Source: Candidatus Ornithomonoglobus merdipullorum (GTDB lineage Bacteria > Bacillota > Clostridia > UBA1381). From it: a stretch of DNA of 45,245 bases. Where the stretch lies: positions 1-45,245 of the forward strand of contig DVNB01000108.1 of assembly GCA_018714695.1 (NCBI GenBank). Reading direction: 5' to 3'. The notes below the pieces were generated by a model. The model saw only the letters and a program-made list of their open reading frames with translations, was not told the origin of the DNA and ran no database searches. The position numbers and the translations under genes are program-made. Within the stretch, counting starts at the first letter, position 1, and each line of letters starts with the position of its first letter. Below, piece after piece: positions 41,235 through 45,245 of this stretch.

Positions 41235-41369
41235 CTATGTCATATTTTATCTTTCTGCCACCGAAATCAATGACATGTAAATGAACAATCTCGTTACTTA
41301 AAAGCAGCTTGTATTTGTTCACGCCTTTTTACACCTAGCTGCCTCAATGGAACACAATGAAAAGAAAGA

Positions 41370-41391
41370 ACCCGCTCCTTCCGGAGCGAGT
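41370..41391 (-). terminator. Terminator of the cohesin-like/SLH gene
   Basis: On the minus strand ACTCGCTCC pairs with GGAGCGGGT around GGAA (9 bp with one G-U pair), followed by TCTTTCTTTT. Confidence 0.72.
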
Positions 41392-41426
41392 CCCTTTATG
41401 CTGAATACCTGTTATACAATATTCAA

Positions 41427-43991
41427 TTATACAAGACCTACTGCGCCAAGATACTGATAGATTATAGCAGCAGCCTGTGCTCTCGTTGCTGTAGCCTTCG
41501 GCTCAAACGTTGTAGCGGATGTACCGTTGATAACGCCTGCAGCATTAAGAGCTGATACATATGTCTTTGCATAATCTGCGATCTGTGCTTCATCAGCAAA
41601 TACTGTAGCTGTACCTGCCGGCAGCTTAGCAAGGTTGCCTGTTGCCTCAATTGCTCTGTAGAGCATTGCAGCCATCTGCTCACGCGTGATCGTAGCGTTC
41701 GGATCAAATGCTGTCTCCGATACACCGTTTACGATACCGTTAGCAGCCGCAGCCTGTACGTAACCGTAGAACCAGTCACTCGGACTTACGTCAACGAATG
41801 TCTGTGCAGCGTTCGGTGTTGCGCTGATACCGAATGTAGCGCAAACCATCTTAGCAAACTCGGCTCTTGTTACGCTAGCGTTCGGATCAAATATAGTATT
41901 CGAGCGTCCGTTAATGATACCTGCCGATACAAGGTAATTGATAGCAGGCTGAGCCCACTGTACCGAACCAAGGTCAGTAAAGTTGATGCCCGGTGTTACT
42001 ACACCTGTGCCGCCGTTCGGACGAGCTATACCGCCGCCTGCTGAGTTACCGTTGCCGGTTGAACCGCTGTTCGAGCTGCCGCCGCTGTTGCTGTTTGAAC
42101 CTGTTCTTGTAAATGTAGCGCTTACATCTGTGTCTCTGTTAACAGTTATAGTCTTCGGTGAAGATGTGCCGCTGATATCGCCGCCCCATCTTGAGAAGTC
42201 ATATCCGTTGTCAGCGATTGCTCTCAGTCTTACGCTTGTGCCTGCCGGAATCTCCTCTTCGATATCCTCATCATCAGTGTCAAGCGATACCGAGTTACCG
42301 TCTGCATCTGTATATGTGACAGTTATTGCACCGTGTGAAGGTGTATCAACAGTAAGAGTTACCATACCGTCTTCAGGCTCCTCTGTAGACTCAGGCGGAT
42401 ATACACCCTCATATGCAGGATAAACAGTCATAAGGTTCTCAGCTGCCTGCTCAGTAGTCTGATAAGCCGGTGAAGCTGTTACTGTTACGCCGTCCTTGAT
42501 AAGGAAGGTAAGATTGTCTATTACATCCTTCATGTCGCCGTCGCCGTAACCGTTTCTGTTGTAACCGTTGATAAGGTTGAAATACTCATCCTCTGTAAGC
42601 TGCTCACCGTTGTACTCTGCAACGAAGTCTTCGCCATACTCAGCTGCGCTGCTGCCGTTTGTTACATCAACAACTGCAGCTATGAGCGAACCGCCGTCCA
42701 TTGTATCCGGTACATCTACGAGTATGTCTGAGAACTTAACCTCATCGTCACCCTCAAACTCAGGCTCTGCTGTAGCTGTTGCTGACGGAGCCTCACTTGT
42801 TGTAGGTGCCTCTGACGAAACCGGAGTCGGATTTGCAAGTACTGTTACAGATGAAACCTCAAGTGTTCCAGCATCGACTGTCAACTTAGGATATGTGCCA
42901 TTATCTACATATGCAATCTCTGAACCAGAAGCAAGGTTACCTACCAAGTCTGACTGTAACTCTGATGCAAATGTTATTGTTATAGTTGCAAGCACATCTC
43001 CGTGAGTTGCAATGGTATGCGGATGGAACGGATCTGATCCATATCCATTGACCTTACATATTCCGTTATCATTGTTCTGTGTGCCAGCAAATGCACTTCC
43101 ACTATTTCTTACTGCTGTTACTGTATAATCGGGAACATTGTCACCAAAATCAATCATTGCAGTCCATGAAGTAATATTGTCAATACCTACAGCCTTGACA
43201 TCTATAACTGCAACAGTAGACGAACTTTCATCAGCTTTATAGTCAAATACTATACCCTCAGTAACTTCCTCTGTTGGCTGTTCTGTCTCAACGGGAGACG
43301 TCGTTCCAATCGGAATCGCTGTAGGTCTTGTTGTTACATACGGCGTTGCTACTGGAGCAGCTGTTTCAGTCGGTGCAGCTGTTTCAGTCGGTGCAACTGT
43401 TTCAGTCGGACCAGCCGTTTCAGTCGGACCAGCTGTTTCAGTTGGTGAAGGATTAGCTAAAATTGTATCCGATACTGCTGCAAGAGTACCTGCCTCAATC
43501 GTCAATTTCGGATATGTACCGTTATCCACATACGCAACCTCTGATCCAGTTGTCAAGGTTGCCGTAAGATCAGTTTCAAGTGGTTCTTCGAATGTAAGCG
43601 TTACAGTAGCTAAAACATCACCATGAGTAGCTACAACATGAGGATGGAACGGATCTGAACCATATCCATTAACCTTACATATTCCATTATCGTTATTCTG
43701 CGTGCCAGCAAATGCGCTTCCTGTATTTCTTACTGCGCTTACTGTATAGTTGGGAACATCATCTCCCAAATCTATCATCGCAGTCCATGAGGTAATATTA
43801 TCCACTTCTGCAGCCTTTATTTCAATCACAGCTGTTGTTGAATTACTATTACTCTCATCATAGTCAAGCACAATTCCCTGTGTAGCCGTACTCGTATCAT
43901 CAGCTGCACTAACTGACAACGCCCCGGTAAAAGCACTTGTCAGCATCGCTACCGAGCATACAAACGACACAAATTTCTTTGTTGCTTTCAT
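41427..43991 (-). CDS. Secreted scaffoldin-like protein: two cohesin-like modules plus three SLH domains
   Basis: This 854-residue protein is exported (signal peptide about 1-29, SVSA/AD) and probably held on the cell wall. Order: module 1 (38-171), a Pro-Thr-Glu linker (182-240), module 2 (245-380), a Pro/Ser linker, an unassigned acidic region (413-535), an InlB/Listeria-Bacteroides-type beta repeat (about 542-628, VRLRAIADNGYDFSRWGGD), a Gly/Ser/Asn linker, and three SLH domains (about 669-850; TRAEFAKM, TREQMAAML, TRAQAAAII). The two modules are about 75-80% identical and share SWTAMIDLGDDVPNYTV and GDVLATVTLTF, a beta-rich layout like cohesins; this is inference from pattern, not a search. 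ATG 43991 has AAGGGAG 5 nt upstream. It probably shares a transcript with the dockerin-like gene upstream. The DNA is more AT-rich than neighbouring genes. Confidence 0.75.
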   Translation of the reverse strand: MKATKKFVSFVCSVAMLTSAFTGALSVSAADDTSTATQGIVLDYDESNSNSTTAVIEIKAAEVDNITSWTAMIDLGDDVPNYTVSAVRNTGSAFAGTQNNDNGICKVNGYGSDPFHPHVVATHGDVLATVTLTFEEPLETDLTATLTTGSEVAYVDNGTYPKLTIEAGTLAAVSDTILANPSPTETAGPTETAGPTETVAPTETAAPTETAAPVATPYVTTRPTAIPIGTTSPVETEQPTEEVTEGIVFDYKADESSSTVAVIDVKAVGIDNITSWTAMIDFGDNVPDYTVTAVRNSGSAFAGTQNNDNGICKVNGYGSDPFHPHTIATHGDVLATITITFASELQSDLVGNLASGSEIAYVDNGTYPKLTVDAGTLEVSSVTVLANPTPVSSEAPTTSEAPSATATAEPEFEGDDEVKFSDILVDVPDTMDGGSLIAAVVDVTNGSSAAEYGEDFVAEYNGEQLTEDEYFNLINGYNRNGYGDGDMKDVIDNLTFLIKDGVTVTASPAYQTTEQAAENLMTVYPAYEGVYPPESTEEPEDGMVTLTVDTPSHGAITVTYTDADGNSVSLDTDDEDIEEEIPAGTSVRLRAIADNGYDFSRWGGDISGTSSPKTITVNRDTDVSATFTRTGSNSNSGGSSNSGSTGNGNSAGGGIARPNGGTGVVTPGINFTDLGSVQWAQPAINYLVSAGIINGRSNTIFDPNASVTRAEFAKMVCATFGISATPNAAQTFVDVSPSDWFYGYVQAAAANGIVNGVSETAFDPNATITREQMAAMLYRAIEATGNLAKLPAGTATVFADEAQIADYAKTYVSALNAAGVINGTSATTFEPKATATRAQAAAIIYQYLGAVGLV
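42852..43259 (-). repeat. Second copy of the duplicated cohesin-like module
   Basis: This segment matches 43479-43880 at an offset of about 621 bp (207 codons), roughly 85% at DNA level where I compared them. The most conserved part encodes SGSAFAGTQNNDNGICKVNG and the following GSDPFHPH. Confidence 0.8.
43357..43446 (-). repeat. Five tandem 18-bp repeats encoding the PTETAx/PTETxx linker
   Basis: The unit GCAGCTGTTTCAGTCGGT (plus strand) is repeated five times with few changes (starts 43357, 43375, 43393, 43411, 43429). Each encodes PTETAA or a variant (PTETAG, PTETVA). Such repeats can vary in number by slippage and would change the length of the linker between the two modules. Confidence 0.9.
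43479..43880 (-). repeat. First copy of the duplicated cohesin-like module
   Basis: It encodes residues 38-171 of the scaffoldin-like protein and pairs with 42852-43259. The level of divergence suggests an old duplication or partial homogenisation. Confidence 0.8.
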
Positions 43992-44038
43992 ATATACTCC
44001 CTTCATAAAACAATTATTAATATCTGATTAATTGCATT

Positions 44039-44069
44039 AGCGCAGAAACACATAACGAATTCCTGCGCT
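44039..44069 (-). other. Stem-loop between the dockerin-like and scaffoldin-like genes
   Basis: AGCGCAG (44039-44045) pairs with CTGCGCT (44063-44069) over 7 bp. On the minus strand it is not followed by a T-run, so it is unlikely to be an efficient terminator and could set the relative level of the two genes. I see no clear promoter between 43992 and 44091. Confidence 0.4.
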
Positions 44070-44091
44070 TTTGCATCAAATATTACCAAAC

Positions 44092-44751
44092 TTATTCTGC
44101 TTTAGCCTGTACCTGTATTTCTGTACTTACTAAATCATTGTAGCCCTGTGCTACATTTCCAACTTCAAAAGATGCAATCTTAGCAGCATCTGTTGATGTA
44201 GCATTATTATCCAAGTCAACATCGCCTATTTTTACAGTCTCAGCATCAATGCCAGATACAACTGTATACTCAGCACCAACTGCATCATTATAGCCTTCTG
44301 CTGTCATACCAACCTCTGCTGATGCAATCTTAGCAGCATCGGACGAAGTTGCCTTTTCATCATCATCTACATCGCCGATAACTATTGTTATATTTCCTGG
44401 CTCAACCGCACCTACTGTGAAAGTTGTTTTCTGCATTGATCCATCAGTACCGCCGATACGCACTTCATATGTACCGTCTGCCAAAGTTCCAACCGGAACA
44501 GAAGCAAATGATGTGCCATCGTCTTTCTGATCGATCTGCTCTACTACATCGCTAGCGTTGCTTGAATCCACTGTTACGCCCGCTTCATTAACTATCAAAA
44601 GAGTCTGTGAAGCACCTGTAGCTGTAACATCGCTGAGCGTTACAGTACCGTCGGCATAGTCTGCCGTCATCGCCATTGCTGAAGCTGTCATTGCCATCGA
44701 TGCAGCTGAAACTGCTGCGATCGCGAACAAAGTTTTAGATAATTTCTTCAT
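44092..44751 (-). CDS. Secreted protein with two dockerin-like calcium-loop repeats
   Basis: The 219-residue protein has a signal peptide (about 1-26, ending A-S-A-M-A) and an N-terminal beta-rich region (30-115) of unknown type. Two similar repeats follow: IGDVDDDEKATSSDAAKIAS (about 125-144) and IGDVDLDNNATSTDAAKIAS (about 175-194). Each has acidic residues at loop positions 1, 3, 5 and 12 (D-x-D-x-D-x6-D), as in the F-hand loops of type I dockerins. They lie 50 residues apart, wider than in classical dockerins. GGGG is 7 nt before ATG 44751, favouring it over ATG 44769. It has its own promoter and lies just upstream of the scaffoldin-like gene, suggesting that the two products bind each other; this is inference. 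Confidence 0.7.
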   Translation of the reverse strand: MKKLSKTLFAIAAVSAASMAMTASAMAMTADYADGTVTLSDVTATGASQTLLIVNEAGVTVDSSNASDVVEQIDQKDDGTSFASVPVGTLADGTYEVRIGGTDGSMQKTTFTVGAVEPGNITIVIGDVDDDEKATSSDAAKIASAEVGMTAEGYNDAVGAEYTVVSGIDAETVKIGDVDLDNNATSTDAAKIASFEVGNVAQGYNDLVSTEIQVQAKAE

Positions 44752-44852
44752 CTTCTTACCCCTTTTCATTAAAAAATATAAATTTGCTTGCTCTGCGCAT
44801 CGATAAAATTGCGGACCCTGATGCGCTCACAATGCTATATTCATATATCTAC

Positions 44853-44881
44853 ATTATAAACTACTTTAGTTCAAAATGCAA
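44853..44881 (-). promoter_or_regulatory. Sigma-A promoter of the dockerin-like/scaffoldin-like genes
   Basis: On the minus strand TTGCAT (44881-44876) and TATAAT (44858-44853) are separated by 17 bp. Initiation near 44846 gives a leader of about 95 nt. Confidence 0.75.
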
Positions 44882-44978
44882 TATTTTTTTTTGATTAAAA
44901 TTATTTTTGTGCACAATGTACATAAGAGCGTTTTTATTCTGTGTATCTTGTCCATATCCTATATCGTGTAAATAAAAA

Positions 44979-45000
44979 CCCTCCCCTTATGCGGGGAGGG
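44979..45000 (-). terminator. Terminator of the small transcript
   Basis: CCCTCCCC and GGGGAGGG form a perfect 8-bp stem with a 6-nt loop. On the minus strand TTTTTATT follows. The stop codon of the small ORF lies in the loop. Confidence 0.85.
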
Positions 45001-45082
45001 CGTAACCGCTGCCTTGCGGCAACGGTGGAGGGGTCTTACAAAAACACGAGTATTTATCCCGTGTCTGCCGCATTCCGATCAT
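44987..45082 (-). CDS. Candidate 31-residue small ORF, unknown
   Basis: The frame starts at ATG 45082, with GAGG about 6 nt upstream, and encodes a 31-residue basic peptide starting MIGMRQTRDKYSCFCK and ending in a Pro/Gly-rich tail (PPPLPQGSGYALPA). It fills the space between promoter and terminator. Because the same bases form perfect hairpins, the reading frame may be incidental to an RNA or a repeat element. No function can be assigned. Confidence 0.3.
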   Translation of the reverse strand: MIGMRQTRDKYSCFCKTPPPLPQGSGYALPA

Positions 45083-45111
45083 CTGCGGCCTCGTCTTTTC
45101 CTTCTATAATC

Positions 45112-45140
45112 ATTATACCACAAAAGAAACAAATATTCAA
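45112..45140 (-). promoter_or_regulatory. Sigma-A promoter of the small transcript
   Basis: On the minus strand TTGAAT (45140-45135) and TATAAT (45117-45112) are separated by 17 bp, some 40 bp inside the IS boundary. Confidence 0.78.
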
Positions 45141-45181
45141 TACTTTTCTAAAAAAATCAATCGACAGAAATACAATAATAC

Positions 45182-45245
45182 GTTACTATTCAGGTATCGC
45201 GCACTCCAAAAAGACCTATTGTGCCATAATAGGTCTGTCTAAGAG
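45182..45245 (-). repeat. 64-bp IS end, right member of a perfect inverted repeat pair
   Basis: This is the exact reverse complement of 68-131. The likely IS boundary is base 45182 (GTTACT...). The element continues beyond the right edge of the window. Adjacent host bases differ between the copies (C at 132; on the matching strand G, complement of C45181), which helps place the boundary. Confidence 0.85.
45216..45245 (-). CDS. IS transposase, last nine codons of a second, inverted copy
   Basis: Read on the minus strand from the window edge, these bases give LLDRPIMAQ and a stop. They match the end of the transposase frame at the left edge (68-97) base for base. The rest of the gene lies beyond the window. 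The two copies face each other with their 3' ends inward. Confidence 0.5.
   Translation of the reverse strand, partial: LLDRPIMAQ

Larger units (their letters stand above)
44971..45105 (-). ncRNA. Small transcript with four consecutive hairpins (REP-like or regulatory RNA)
   Basis: Between a strong promoter (45112-45140) and a terminator (44971-45000) the minus strand folds into hairpins in series: GCCGC/GCGGC near 45088-45066, ACACG/CGTGT near 45064-45044, ACCGTTGCC/GGCAGCGGT closed by a GCAA (GNRA) tetraloop at 45027-45006, and the 8-bp terminator. CCCTCC near 45033-45027 could also pair with GGAGGG of the terminator, giving an alternative fold. GC-rich palindromic elements of this kind occur between genes in gut Clostridia, so it may be one copy of a dispersed repeat. 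Confidence 0.5.

Noticed and set aside
1-45245. tRNA, rRNA, CRISPR arrays or prophage genes
   Set aside because: I saw no cloverleaf-type sequences with TTCGA/CCA features, no regularly spaced repeats with unique spacers, and no phage structural genes. The only short tandem repeat is the linker-coding repeat at 43357-43446.

Overview
The window looks like part of the chromosome of a spore-forming Gram-positive member of the Clostridia, probably a gut anaerobe. Evidence: a full-length spoIVA, adhE, a fused secDF, SLH-domain surface anchoring, a complete cobalt-early (anaerobic) cobalamin operon, strong AGGAGG-type ribosome binding sites and sigma-A promoters with 17-bp spacers. I cannot name the genus. 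All calls come from reading the sequence and proteins by eye; no database was searched.

Layout, left to right. (1) 1-131: the 3' end of an IS (IS66-like transposase tail). Its last 64 bp recur exactly, inverted, at 45182-45245, so the window lies between two inward-facing copies of one IS. (2) 172-2523 (+): a promoter and a three-gene operon: coiled-coil protein, FolB-FolK fusion, FliB-like Cys-rich protein. (3) 2636-4830 (-): spoIVA with a translationally coupled DUF3298-type lipoprotein. (4) 4911-5613: an unidentified, promoter- and terminator-bounded RNA (-) beside a small XRE regulator (+). (5) 5685-14050 (-): adhE; the der-plsY-gpsA operon; secDF with a structured leader. (6) 14346-20753 (-): hemB-hemL-cobO-cobT-sirtuin-nitroreductase-larC-like, with a promoter before hemB. 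(7) 20801-40075 (-): the main corrinoid operon, in transcription order cbiL, cbiF, cbiG, hemA, cbiH, cbiJ, hemC, cobA-hemD, cbiC, [AAA ATPase], cbiK, cbiD, cbiET, cbiA, cobU, cobS, a short cobU-like gene, cbiB, cobD, cbiP. (8) 40137-41234 (+): an Rpn/PD-(D/E)XK transposase-like gene with promoter and terminator. (9) 41370-44881 (-): two secreted proteins, one with two cohesin-like modules and three SLH domains, and upstream of it a small protein with two dockerin-like calcium-loop repeats. (10) 44971-45140 (-): a small transcription unit with four consecutive hairpins and a 31-codon ORF, then the second IS end.

How the genes work together. Regions 6 and 7 encode the C5 route from glutamyl-tRNA to uroporphyrinogen III (hemA, hemL, hemB, hemC, hemD), methylation to precorrin-2 (cobA), cobalt insertion (cbiK), ring contraction and methylation (cbiL, H, F, G, D, J, ET, C), amidation (cbiA, cbiP), adenosylation (cobO), aminopropanol attachment (cobD, cbiB) and nucleotide-loop assembly (cobU, cobT, cobS). 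Not in the window: a precorrin-2 dehydrogenase, an alpha-ribazole phosphatase, lower-ligand synthesis, cobalt transport, and any recognisable cobalamin riboswitch.

The points most worth following up are the putative surface cohesin-dockerin pair, two CobU homologues that keep different halves of the family's motifs, the unknown RNA upstream of spoIVA, a divergent LarC-like protein, and the inverted IS copies enclosing essential genes.
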